Shown one piece after another: positions 50,249 to 58,351 of a DNA stretch of 64,000 nucleotides (position 1 is its first letter; every line of letters starts with the position of its first letter). The notes beneath the pieces were generated by a model that did not search any database, had not been told where the DNA came from, and was given only the letters and a program-made list of their open reading frames with translations. Source of the stretch: Alistipes sp. (GTDB lineage Bacteria; Bacteroidota; Bacteroidia; Bacteroidales; Rikenellaceae). The stretch spans positions 62,001-126,000 of the forward strand of contig NZ_JAHHQJ010000004.1 in assembly GCF_020026455.1 (NCBI RefSeq), read 5' to 3'. The position numbers and the translations under genes are program-made.

Positions 50249-51423
50249 CAGGCGAAGAAGCGTTTGAGCGTGATACGAATGGTGGTTCCCTTGCCGATTT
50301 CGGAGTCGACGACGGCGATCTTGCCCTGGTGGTACTCCTCGACAATGCGGCGCGAGAGCGACAGACCGAGGCCCCAACCGCGGGTCTTGGTCGTGAATCC
50401 CGGTTCGAAGATGCGCTTCCAGTTGCTCTTGGGGATACCCTTGCCCGTGTCCTTCACGTCGATCATGACACTCTTGTCGTCCGACGAAATCCGCACGTCG
50501 ATGGCGCCGTGGCCTTGCAGCGCGTCGAGCGAGTTCTTCATCAGGTTCTCCACGACCCATTCGAACAGAGCGGCATTGATGTTGGCCTGCACGGGGGCGA
50601 TGGCCAATCCGTTGTAGTCGAGCGTCACGTTGCGGGGAATGCGCTTGCGGAAGTACATGACCGATTCGCCCACCACTTCGTTGATGTTGGCCGGGGTGAG
50701 GGGGGTCTCGGAGCCGATTTTCGAAAAGCGGTCCACGATTTTCATCAGGTGCGTGAGGTCCTTGTTCATCTCCTCGACGGCCGTCGGATCCACATCCTGC
50801 GAACGCAGGTACTCGATCCATCCCAGCAGCGACGAGGTCGGGGTACCCAGTTGGTGGGCCGTTTCCTTGGCCAGTCCGATCCAGACACGGTTCTGCTCGT
50901 CGTGCTTCGACGAACGGAAGGCGATAAATCCCAGCGCAATGAAGGCCGTGATGACGAGGAGCTGCACGTAGGGGAAGTAGTAGAGCGACTTGAGCAGCGC
51001 CGACTTGCCGTAGAAGATGATGTGGTAATGCTGCGACGACCAGAAGAATTTCACCGGGATCGGCGGGTTGTCGACCGAAAACTTGTCGATCTGCTCCCGG
51101 AGCCGCCCGGGGTGGTTGATGATCTTCTCGGGGATGAGGTGCGAGTTGATGACCTCGAGGTTCTCGTTGGTGATGATGAACGGGATGTTGTTGCCGTTGG
51201 ACATGATGTCGGCCACGAACGGATCCTGGATCATGCCCCCCAGCACGTCGCGCGTGACGCGTTCCATGGCGTGGGCCCACAGCGCCACGTCGTGCTGCTC
51301 CTTCTCCTTGAGCCGCCGGGCCATGTCGTTGGTGTAGAGCAGCGATACGGCGCCAAGCGTCACCCCGACGACGATCACCACCACCCGGTTGCGGAACGAG
51401 AAGAATTCAGCCCTGATTTTCAT
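50248..51423 (-). CDS. Sensor histidine kinase (orphan)
   Basis: 391 residues. Membrane helices at about 12-30 and 150-170 bracket a 120-residue periplasmic sensor. The phospho-acceptor is His190 in KETAHQLGTP, then the N box (NLMKNSLDAL), G1 (DTGKGIP), F box and G2 (GWGLGLSL). No response regulator gene lies near. ATG 51423 (MKIRAEFF) is chosen over an upstream extension. It lies 4 bases after the CtpA gene. Confidence 0.92.
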   Translation of the reverse strand: MKIRAEFFSFRNRVVVIVVGVTLGAVSLLYTNDMARRLKEKEQHDVALWAHAMERVTRDVLGGMIQDPFVADIMSNGNNIPFIITNENLEVINSHLIPEKIINHPGRLREQIDKFSVDNPPIPVKFFWSSQHYHIIFYGKSALLKSLYYFPYVQLLVITAFIALGFIAFRSSKHDEQNRVWIGLAKETAHQLGTPTSSLLGWIEYLRSQDVDPTAVEEMNKDLTHLMKIVDRFSKIGSETPLTPANINEVVGESVMYFRKRIPRNVTLDYNGLAIAPVQANINAALFEWVVENLMKNSLDALQGHGAIDVRISSDDKSVMIDVKDTGKGIPKSNWKRIFEPGFTTKTRGWGLGLSLSRRIVEEYHQGKIAVVDSEIGKGTTIRITLKRFFA

Positions 51424-51427
51424 GGGT

Positions 51428-53089
51428 CTACTTGCGCTTGGTGTCCTGCTCGCGGGTGATGCGGGCATAGGTTGTCGGATCGCCGAGTACTTCGACGGCC
51501 CTGCTCACCTCCCTGTCGCCCGGCAGCGAATGCTCGATCACACCGGCCTGGTAGCCGTGGCGCATGACGATGTCGTTATTGATCGCCTCGACGACCTGTT
51601 TGCGGTAGGTTTCGAGGTTGGTCTGCGTGTCGTCCTTCAACTCGGACTCCATCTGTTCGAACTTGTCCCTCAGCTCGGAGAAACGGTCGTCCTCGGCAGC
51701 CTTTTTCAGGGCCTTGAGCGCCCGGCGGGTATCCGACTCGTAGGGAACCTTCTTGTCTTTCAGAAACTCCGCAAAGTCGGCGTAATCCTCGTCCGAGATC
51801 GTGAAGGTGCGGATGTCGATCTCCCGGCCGGGGTTGCGGCGCGTGTATTCGTCGCCGAAATCCTCGATGAAGCCCAGCGCATAGAGCGTCAGGGCGAAGC
51901 GCGAAATGTACTCCGGCTCGGTCTCGATGTCCGGCATCACACCCCCGCCGTCGTAGACCTTGCGTCCCGCGCGGGTCGTGAACTCCGTGATCAGCGAGTC
52001 GGGGATGGTCCGCACCGAACCCTCCTGCGAGTGGGAATAGTCGATGGCTTGGATGCAGCGGCCCGAGGGGATGTAGTATTTGGCCGTGGTGAGCTTCAGC
52101 ATGGCATTGTAGCCCAGCGGGCGGGTCGACTGCACAAGCCCCTTGCCGAAACTGCGCTGCCCGATCAGCACCGCGCGGTCGAGGTCCTGCAAGGCCCCGG
52201 CGACGATCTCCGCCGACGAGGCCGAGTTGCCGTTGATCAGCACCGCCAGCGGCAGGTCCGCAAGGATCGGCTCCACATCGGTGCGGAACACCTGTTTCGA
52301 AGCCTCCGAACGGCCCTTGGTGCTGACCACCTCGATCCCTTTGGGGACGAACATTCCCAGGATTTTGACGGCCTCCTGCATGATGCCGCCACCGTTGGAG
52401 CGGTAGTCGAGCACAAGTCCTTTCAGCGGCTTTTCGGCACGCAGCCGTTCGATGGCCGCGCGCATCTCCTCGTAGCACCCTTCGGTGAAGTCGCCGTGGC
52501 GGATGTAGCCGATGCCGTCGGCGACCCATCCGGCGTAAGGCACACCCGGGATCGCGATCCGTTCGCGGCGGATTGCCGCCGTCTGCTGCGTGCCGTCGAG
52601 GTGCTCGACGGTCACTTTGACCTTGCTGCCCGGCTCGCCCTTGAGATGCGAGGAGACCTGCTCGGTCGTGAAGCCTTTGGCATCCTTGCCGTCGATGGCC
52701 AGGATCTTGTCGCCGATCTTCAGCCCGGCCTTGTCGGCCGGCGATCCCTGGTAGGGCTGCGCAATGCGGACGTAGTCGTCCTTCTGGCGGATGAGCGACC
52801 CGATGCCGCCGTACTTGCCCGTGGTGAGCAGTTCGAAATCCTGCAGCCCCTCCTCGGAGATATACTCCGTGTAGGGATCCAGGTCGCGGACCATGCCGGC
52901 GGCGGCCCCTTCCATCAGGCGGTCGGGATTCACCAAATCGACATACCCCAGCGAGAGTTCGCGCATCATGTTGACCGTGATCTCCATGTTGCGGCCCAGC
53001 CCGAAGTCGTTGCGGGCGGCGAATGTCAAGAGCCCGGCGGCGCCGACAGCGGCGGCCGCAGTGAGCAGGTAGCGGTATTTTCTAATCAT
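51428..53089 (-). CDS. S41-family C-terminal processing peptidase (CtpA/Prc)
   Basis: 553 residues. A signal anchor (about 5-25), a PDZ domain (about 85-175; GGIGSLIRQKDDYVRI) and the protease with the serine in INGNSASSAEIVAG and lysine in GQRSFGKGLVQ. A C-terminal charged extension (about 455-553) is probably helical. It degrades or trims periplasmic proteins, in other bacteria including peptidoglycan hydrolases. It overlaps the upstream membrane-protein gene by 8 bases. Confidence 0.93.
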   Translation of the reverse strand: MIRKYRYLLTAAAAVGAAGLLTFAARNDFGLGRNMEITVNMMRELSLGYVDLVNPDRLMEGAAAGMVRDLDPYTEYISEEGLQDFELLTTGKYGGIGSLIRQKDDYVRIAQPYQGSPADKAGLKIGDKILAIDGKDAKGFTTEQVSSHLKGEPGSKVKVTVEHLDGTQQTAAIRRERIAIPGVPYAGWVADGIGYIRHGDFTEGCYEEMRAAIERLRAEKPLKGLVLDYRSNGGGIMQEAVKILGMFVPKGIEVVSTKGRSEASKQVFRTDVEPILADLPLAVLINGNSASSAEIVAGALQDLDRAVLIGQRSFGKGLVQSTRPLGYNAMLKLTTAKYYIPSGRCIQAIDYSHSQEGSVRTIPDSLITEFTTRAGRKVYDGGGVMPDIETEPEYISRFALTLYALGFIEDFGDEYTRRNPGREIDIRTFTISDEDYADFAEFLKDKKVPYESDTRRALKALKKAAEDDRFSELRDKFEQMESELKDDTQTNLETYRKQVVEAINNDIVMRHGYQAGVIEHSLPGDREVSRAVEVLGDPTTYARITREQDTKRK

Positions 53090-53552
53090 TGCGTGTCATG
53101 TGTATGTACGAATCGAGCCGGTAGTGTACCCGGGCGACGCCGCGGCGGATGCCGTCGATCACGATCCATTGTCCGTACTGTGAAACCTTTATCTCGTCTT
53201 CGCACAGCAGCATCAGCCTCTGCCCGAAATTGTCGGCACGGAAGGTCATCACCCCGTCCTCGTCCGAGCGCAGCGAAAAGCCTGCCGAGCGGAACGCATT
53301 CAGGATCTGCTCCCGGTTCTCCTCGATGTCGCCCTCCACCCGGCGCACCACGAATCCGAATTTGGGGTAGACGGCCGCCAGCACGACAATCGCCACAAAG
53401 AGCATCAGGTAACGGTCGGTGTGCAGCATGACGTAGAGCGTGTCGTCGAGCGACAGCGCCGAAGTCCCGGTCGCCAGCATCAGTCCCATCAGGGCTATAC
53501 AGAGAACGCACAGGGCGAAGAAATATTTTAACGAGCGGACGAAGTATTTCAT
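53082..53552 (-). CDS. Two-helix membrane protein, unknown
   Basis: 156 residues. Helices at about 10-28 and 45-63, then a soluble alpha/beta domain (about 72-150; VEGDIEENREQILNAFRSAG, FGQRLMLLCEDEIKVSQYGQW). I do not recognize the family. Its end overlaps ctpA, so it is probably translated with the protease and may be its membrane partner; this is inference. Confidence 0.7.
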   Translation of the reverse strand: MKYFVRSLKYFFALCVLCIALMGLMLATGTSALSLDDTLYVMLHTDRYLMLFVAIVVLAAVYPKFGFVVRRVEGDIEENREQILNAFRSAGFSLRSDEDGVMTFRADNFGQRLMLLCEDEIKVSQYGQWIVIDGIRRGVARVHYRLDSYIHMTRND

Positions 53553-53584
53553 AGCAACATCTGATTATCCAGTTATCTGTTTTT

Positions 53585-54448
53585 TCACGTTCCGATTTTG
53601 CGCACGCCGTCGGCAACCTCCTGCATCAGCCATTTGGGCGTCGATGTGGCGCCGCAGATGCCCACCGTCGCTGCCCCCTCGAACCATGCGGGGTCGATTT
53701 CCGAAGCCTCCTCGACGACGTGGGTGCGCGGGTTGGCCCGGCGGCACACCTCGGAGAGGACTTTGCCGTTCGACGACTTGCGCCCGCAGACGAACACCAC
53801 GACATCGAACCGCCCGGAGAACTCGGCGAGGTGCTGTTCACGGTTGGAGACCTGCCGGCAGATCGTATCGTCGATGCAGACCTGATCCGCATCGGCGGCG
53901 CGACGGCGCATCTCGGCACCCAGCCGCTCGAAGAGCTCGATGCTCTGCGTGGTCTGCGAAAGGAAATAGATCGGACGCGAGAAGTCGATCAGCGCCAGGT
54001 CCTCCTCCCGTTCGATCACGATCGTCGGGTCCTCAACCTGCCCCGTGAGCCCCACCACTTCGGCATGGCCCCGTTTGCCGAGGATCACAACCTGCCCGCC
54101 TCGGGGGCGCATCCGTTCGTGGGCCTCCTTGACCCGGCGCTGCAGCCGTGCGACCACCGGGCAGGTGGCGTCGATGATCCCGATGCCCGTCTCCCGGGCT
54201 GCGGCGTAGGTCGTAGGGGGTTCGCCGTGGGCACGGATGAAGAGCCGGCAGCCGGCCAGATGCGGCATGTCGGCATGGGTCACGGTCCGCAGCCCCTGCC
54301 GCTCGAGGCGCTGGACCTCGATGCGGTTGTGGACGATGTCGCCGAGCGAGTAGACCGTACCTCCCTCCGCGAGGGCGCGTTCGGCCTCCGTGATTGCGCG
54401 GACAACGCCGAAGCAGAAGCCCGATTTATCGTCGATCTCGACTACCAT
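53585..54448 (-). CDS. ispH: 4-hydroxy-3-methylbut-2-enyl diphosphate reductase
   Basis: 287 residues. Last enzyme of the MEP isoprenoid pathway. The three iron-sulfur cysteines are Cys12 (GFCFGV), Cys96 (DATCPVV) and Cys197 (DTICRQV), with His40 and His74. ATG 54448 is chosen because it gives MVVEIDDKSGFCFGV; the upstream extension overlaps cmk. Confidence 0.95.
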   Translation of the reverse strand: MVVEIDDKSGFCFGVVRAITEAERALAEGGTVYSLGDIVHNRIEVQRLERQGLRTVTHADMPHLAGCRLFIRAHGEPPTTYAAARETGIGIIDATCPVVARLQRRVKEAHERMRPRGGQVVILGKRGHAEVVGLTGQVEDPTIVIEREEDLALIDFSRPIYFLSQTTQSIELFERLGAEMRRRAADADQVCIDDTICRQVSNREQHLAEFSGRFDVVVFVCGRKSSNGKVLSEVCRRANPRTHVVEEASEIDPAWFEGAATVGICGATSTPKWLMQEVADGVRKIGT

Positions 54449-54476
54449 AGTTCTTTGCCATGCGCCCGGCGGCGCG

Positions 54477-55175
54477 TTATCGGTTGATTTTTGCAAATTG
54501 ATCCATAAACCACGCCATCTGCTCGTCGACGGTCATGTGGCTGTTGTCCAGCACAATGGCGTCGTCGGCCTGGCGCAGCGGCGATACGGCGCGGCTCATG
54601 TCGGCCTTGTCGCGCTCGCGGATGTTGCGCTCGACCTCCTCCATCGTCACTGACATGCCCTTGCCCGTCAGCTCCTTATAGCGGCGGCAGGCCCGCACGG
54701 CCGTATCGGCCGTCATGAACAGTTTCAGCTCGGCATCGGGGAAGACCACTGTGCCGATGTCCCGTCCGTCCATCACCACACCCCGGCGGCGGCCCATCTC
54801 CTGCTGCATGGCCACCAGCTTGCGGCGCACCTCGGGGATGGCGCTCACACGGCTCACGCAGTTCGAAACCTCGATGGTGCGGATCTTGCCCTCGACCAGA
54901 TCGCCGTTCACATAGATGTCGCTCGCCCCGCGCTCGGGGTTGAAACGGAAGGTGATCGAGATGCTGTCCAGCAGCCCCACGACGGCCTCTTCGTCGACGA
55001 TGCCCGAAGCGATGGCCCCGTGTTCGAGGGCATAGAGCGTCACGGCGCGGTACATGGCGCCCGTGTCGATGAAGATATAGCCCAGACGGGCTGCGATGGC
55101 TTTAGCGAAGGTGCTTTTTCCGCACGACGAAAAACCGTCGACGGCAATGATGATCCTGTGTTTAGTGTCCGACAT
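54477..55175 (-). CDS. cmk: (d)CMP kinase
   Basis: 232 residues. P-loop DGFSSCGKSTFAKAIA, DTGAMYRAVT, and MDGRDIGTVVFPDAELK. Phosphorylates CMP and dCMP. ATG 55175 (MSDTKHRI) is preferred to an in-frame ATG 15 bases upstream. It overlaps the LysE gene by 14 bases. The cmk-ispH pairing is common in Bacteroidota. Confidence 0.95.
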   Translation of the reverse strand: MSDTKHRIIIAVDGFSSCGKSTFAKAIAARLGYIFIDTGAMYRAVTLYALEHGAIASGIVDEEAVVGLLDSISITFRFNPERGASDIYVNGDLVEGKIRTIEVSNCVSRVSAIPEVRRKLVAMQQEMGRRRGVVMDGRDIGTVVFPDAELKLFMTADTAVRACRRYKELTGKGMSVTMEEVERNIRERDKADMSRAVSPLRQADDAIVLDNSHMTVDEQMAWFMDQFAKINR

Positions 55176-55839
55176 TGGGGAATATATCAAAGAAGGTCGA
55201 TAATATGGTGTAAATACCTAATATGCCGATAATAAGCCCTGCGACGTGGTTGATCGTGAGCATGTGCCGCGGACGGAAACGGCGGCGGAAGAGGTTGATG
55301 ACGAAGGCCAGCAGGGTCCACCACGCCACCGCCCCGCCGAAGAACCCGGCGATGACGAACAGCGAACGCACGAAGCCGCCGAACGTGTGGTCGGCCATGT
55401 CGCCGCCCGAAATCTTGAACACCGCGAAGAAGGCCAGGATGTAGGGGATGACCATGATGAAATTGGCGATCGTAAGCCCGAAGATCGAGGCGAAATCCTG
55501 CCACATCGAGGTTTTGCCCGCGCGGTTGCGGCGGATCTGCGGCACGGGATTCTGCGCGAAGATGAAGACGCCGACGATCACCACGAAGATGCCGCCGATC
55601 ACCCGCAGCAGGGTGTTGTACTGTTCGATCTGGGTCTGGAGCATCGAGTAGAAGAACAGGGCCGCCATGGCCATGAACGTATCGGCACAGGCGACGCCGA
55701 TACCTGAAACGATGCCCGAGCGGCGGCTTTTCGACAGCGTGCGCTGGATACAGAGCACTGCCACGGGACCTACCGTGATCGAAGCGGCAACGCCCACACA
55801 GATGCCGCGGAACAGGGTTTCAACGATTTCAAATGCCAT
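55162..55839 (-). CDS. LysE-family translocator
   Basis: 225 residues with six membrane helices, beginning MAFEIVETLFRGICVGVAASITVGPVAVLC, where the GPVAVLC segment is typical of LysE/RhtB exporters of amino acids or similar small molecules. Substrate unknown. It is the first gene of the ten-gene minus-strand run down to yidD. ATG 55839 is chosen; the open frame upstream crosses the promoter. Confidence 0.88.
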   Translation of the reverse strand: MAFEIVETLFRGICVGVAASITVGPVAVLCIQRTLSKSRRSGIVSGIGVACADTFMAMAALFFYSMLQTQIEQYNTLLRVIGGIFVVIVGVFIFAQNPVPQIRRNRAGKTSMWQDFASIFGLTIANFIMVIPYILAFFAVFKISGGDMADHTFGGFVRSLFVIAGFFGGAVAWWTLLAFVINLFRRRFRPRHMLTINHVAGLIIGILGIYTILSTFFDIFPNVGH

Positions 55840-55958
55840 TTTTTCGGTTTGCTGCGCGTCAGCAACGCGCCTGTTACTCACTATATGCCCCTGCACGGGA
55901 GACGGCCTCTTTTTCCGGGTCGTCGCCGGCCTTGCGGAAGCATTGCTTATTTGCGAAG

Positions 55959-55966
55959 CAAAGATA
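55959..55966 (-). promoter_or_regulatory. -7 promoter element for the LysE-cmk-ispH operon
   Basis: TATCTTTG on the minus strand, about 120 bases upstream of ATG 55839. No clear -33 box. Confidence 0.45.
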
Positions 55967-56096
55967 CAAAAAAGCTCCGACATCCGCCCATGAAAAGCCA
56001 AAAAAAGGGCGCGGCGGGCTATCCCGCAGACCGGGGCTGTTGATAAAATATCGAAAACTTTGGCCCCGGGCTTGCATATCGTTTGTTGAAAATGAA

Positions 56097-56104
56097 TATT
56101 TTTG
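56097..56104 (+). promoter_or_regulatory. -7 promoter element for the DUF3467 gene
   Basis: TATTTTTG, 19 bases before ATG 56124. CTTG lies 22 bases further upstream (56071-56074), a weak -33. Confidence 0.5.
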
Positions 56105-56123
56105 CAAAAACAGTACTCCAACA

Positions 56124-56429
56124 ATGGCAGAGATGAAACAATTCGGCATCGACCTCGAATTGGACGACGCCGTGGCCCAGGGCCACTATTCGAACCTGGC
56201 GATCATATCGCACTCCACATCGGAGTTCATCATCGACTTTGCGACGGTCCTGCCCGGCGTGCAGAAGGCTCGCGTCAAGAGCCGCATCATCCTTACGCCC
56301 GAGCACGCCAAGCGGCTGCTGCGCTCGCTGCAGGAGAACATCGTGCGCTACGAAAGCAACGTGGGCAAGATCGAGATTCCCTCGCCCCAGCCCACGCCCG
56401 ACGCGGGTCCCAAGATGGGCCAAGCCTAA
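56124..56429 (+). CDS. DUF3467 protein
   Basis: 101 residues. GHYSNLAIISHSTSEFIIDFATVLPG and ILTPEHAKRLLRSLQENI match the short DUF3467 family, whose function is unknown, although in Bacteroidota it often sits near RNA polymerase genes. The Pro-rich tail is disordered. A G9 run begins 2 bases after the stop, followed by the repeat tract. Confidence 0.92.
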   Translation: MAEMKQFGIDLELDDAVAQGHYSNLAIISHSTSEFIIDFATVLPGVQKARVKSRIILTPEHAKRLLRSLQENIVRYESNVGKIEIPSPQPTPDAGPKMGQA

Positions 56430-56431
56430 CC

Positions 56432-56830
56432 GGGGGGGGGCAGCAGGTTCGGGGTCCGGCGCAGGGTCCAAGAGGAGGCAGGTTCGGGGTCCGGCACAGG
56501 GTCCAAAATGCAGCCGGCCCGGGGAGCAGCACGGAGCCCAAGAAGAGGCCGGTCCGGGGAGCGACACGGGGTCCAAGACGGGGCAAATCCGGGACCCGGT
56601 ACGGAGTTCAGACGAGGCAGACCAGAGAACCGAAGCAAGGTCCAAAAAAGACCTCCGGGGCCCAAGAAGAGGCAGGTTCGGGGTCCGGCACGGTGTCCAA
56701 GAAGAGGCAAATCCGGGACCCGGTGCGGAATCCAGACGAGGCAGACTAGAGAACCGAAGCAAGGTCCAAAAAGAGACCTCCGGGGCCCAAGAAGAGGCCG
56801 GTCCGGGGAGCGGCGGCGCACGGGCTGTCG
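56432..56830. repeat. G9 run and 400-base imperfect tandem repeat tract
   Basis: G9 at 56432-56440 opens a tract of about 11 imperfect 34-36-base units that carry GTCCAAGA..., GGCAGGTTCGGGG or GCAAATCCGGGACCCGG. The largest unit is a direct repeat of 124 bases, 56583-56706 and 56707-56830, nearly identical over the first 95 bases. Almost no stop codons occur in the repeat, so long ORFs run through it on both strands; these look fortuitous. The rest of the gap to 57048 (56831-56997) has nothing I can name. Confidence 0.8.
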
Positions 56831-56997
56831 TCGGATAATTCATTCCCTTACGAAAAGCCGCGGCACGAGGAGGCCATCGCTGAAACAAAACGTCATCACA
56901 CACGAAGAGCCACCGATCGCCGATCGGTTCGGGGCGCGTCGCGGCATCAGGCAGACGCTCTCCGCCGCAGACGCCATCCGGGCATTCCGACAACGCA

Positions 56998-57029
56998 AAA
57001 AGCCTGCTGCTCTCTCGCAGCGGGCTTTT
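56998..57029 (-). terminator. Terminator after folC
   Basis: A 13-bp stem with one G-U pair (AAAAGCCTGCTGC / GCAGCGGGCTTTT) has a 6-base loop and a run of T on the minus strand. It lies 20 bases after the folC stop. Confidence 0.85.
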
Positions 57030-57048
57030 CGATGCATGGGGCGGGGCC

Positions 57049-58338
57049 TTACAGCGCTTCGGCGACGACGTAGGTGCTGCCGCCGATAAAGATCATGTCC
57101 TCGGGGGCCGCCAGCTCTCGGGCCCGGGCCACGGCGGCCGTCACCTCTTCCACCGCCTCGCCGTGGAGTCCATAGATTGCGGCTTTCGTGGTCAGCTCCT
57201 CTGCCGGGAGAGAGCGCTCGGAGTGGGCCTGCGTGAAGATGTAGTGGGCATCACGCGGCAGCAGAGGCAGAATGTGCGCCAGATCCTTGTCGCGGACAAA
57301 GCCCATCACGCAGTAGAGTTCCCGATGGGGCGTGGCCTTCAGCTGATCAGCAACATAGGCGATGCCGTGCGCGTTATGGCCCGTGTCGCAGACCGTGAGC
57401 GGCGATTCGCCCAACGTCTGCCAACGGCCCATCAGGGCCGTGTTGGCCGCGGCGCAACGCATGCCTTCGAGGTAGGCACGGCGCGAAATGGTGAGTGGCG
57501 TCTCCTCGTGCAGGAAGTCGACCGCCGCCGAGGCGGTGACGATGTTGCGGCTCTGGTAGTTGCCCTGCAGGTCGAGCGACACGTCGAACGCCCGACCGTC
57601 GCGCGAGCGGTAGAGACGGAAACTCTGACCCGCGTCCTTCAGGTGGTGTTCCTCGCACGAAAATTCCTGTTCGGCATAGATCACCCGCGACTTGTTGGCC
57701 GCGGCCGCCTGTTCGATAACGCCGTTGTAGCGCTGATCGGCCTCCCCGACGATCACCGGAATGCTCTTCTTGATGATGCCGGCCTTCTCCGCGGCGATCT
57801 TCTGCAGCGTATCGCCCAGCAGGGAGGTATGCTCCAGGCCGATGTTGGTGATGACGCTCAAGATCGGGACGATGATGTTCGTGGCGTCGAGCCGCCCCCC
57901 GAGTCCCGTTTCGATCACCGCCACCTCGACATCGCTCTGGGCGAAGTAATCGAAGGCCATTGCGGCGGTCATCTCGAAGAACGACAACTCCAGGTCGACC
58001 ATCTTGTCGTGGTGCTTGTCCACGAAGTTCACCACCTTCTGCTTGGGGATCATTTCGCCGTCGACGCGGATGCGTTCGCGGAAGTCCTGCAGGTGGGGCG
58101 AGGTGAACAGTCCCGTGCGGTATCCGGCCTGCTGGAGGACCGAGGCGATGATGTGCGACACGGATCCTTTGCCGTTGGTTCCGGCAATGTGGATCGTGAA
58201 GAAGTTGCGCTGGGGGTTTCCGATGTGGCGGCAGAATGCGGTGATGCGCTCCAATCCCGGTTTATAGGCCGTCGCGCCCTGGGTTTCGAAAACAGGGAGC
58301 GACCGAAAGAGGAATTCGAGTGTCTGGGTGTAATTCAT
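57049..58338 (-). CDS. folC: Dihydrofolate/folylpolyglutamate synthase
   Basis: 429 residues of the Mur-ligase superfamily. P-loop IHIAGTNGKGSVSHI, then TGLFTSPHLQDFRERIRVDG, ETGLGGRLDATNI and NIGLEHTSLLG. Adds glutamates to dihydropteroate and folate. ATG 58338 (MNYTQTLEFLF) is chosen; the longer frame extends over lnt. It lies 13 bases after lnt and shares its transcript. Confidence 0.94.
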   Translation of the reverse strand: MNYTQTLEFLFRSLPVFETQGATAYKPGLERITAFCRHIGNPQRNFFTIHIAGTNGKGSVSHIIASVLQQAGYRTGLFTSPHLQDFRERIRVDGEMIPKQKVVNFVDKHHDKMVDLELSFFEMTAAMAFDYFAQSDVEVAVIETGLGGRLDATNIIVPILSVITNIGLEHTSLLGDTLQKIAAEKAGIIKKSIPVIVGEADQRYNGVIEQAAAANKSRVIYAEQEFSCEEHHLKDAGQSFRLYRSRDGRAFDVSLDLQGNYQSRNIVTASAAVDFLHEETPLTISRRAYLEGMRCAAANTALMGRWQTLGESPLTVCDTGHNAHGIAYVADQLKATPHRELYCVMGFVRDKDLAHILPLLPRDAHYIFTQAHSERSLPAEELTTKAAIYGLHGEAVEEVTAAVARARELAAPEDMIFIGGSTYVVAEAL

Positions 58339-58351
58339 AGCAACAAGGAGT

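Noticed and set aside
56019..56993. 324-codon minus-strand ORF, Pro/Gly-rich, through the repeat tract, and several plus-strand ORFs there
   Set aside because: Open only because the tandem units lack stop codons; it runs antisense over the DUF3467 gene, whose family is recognized.
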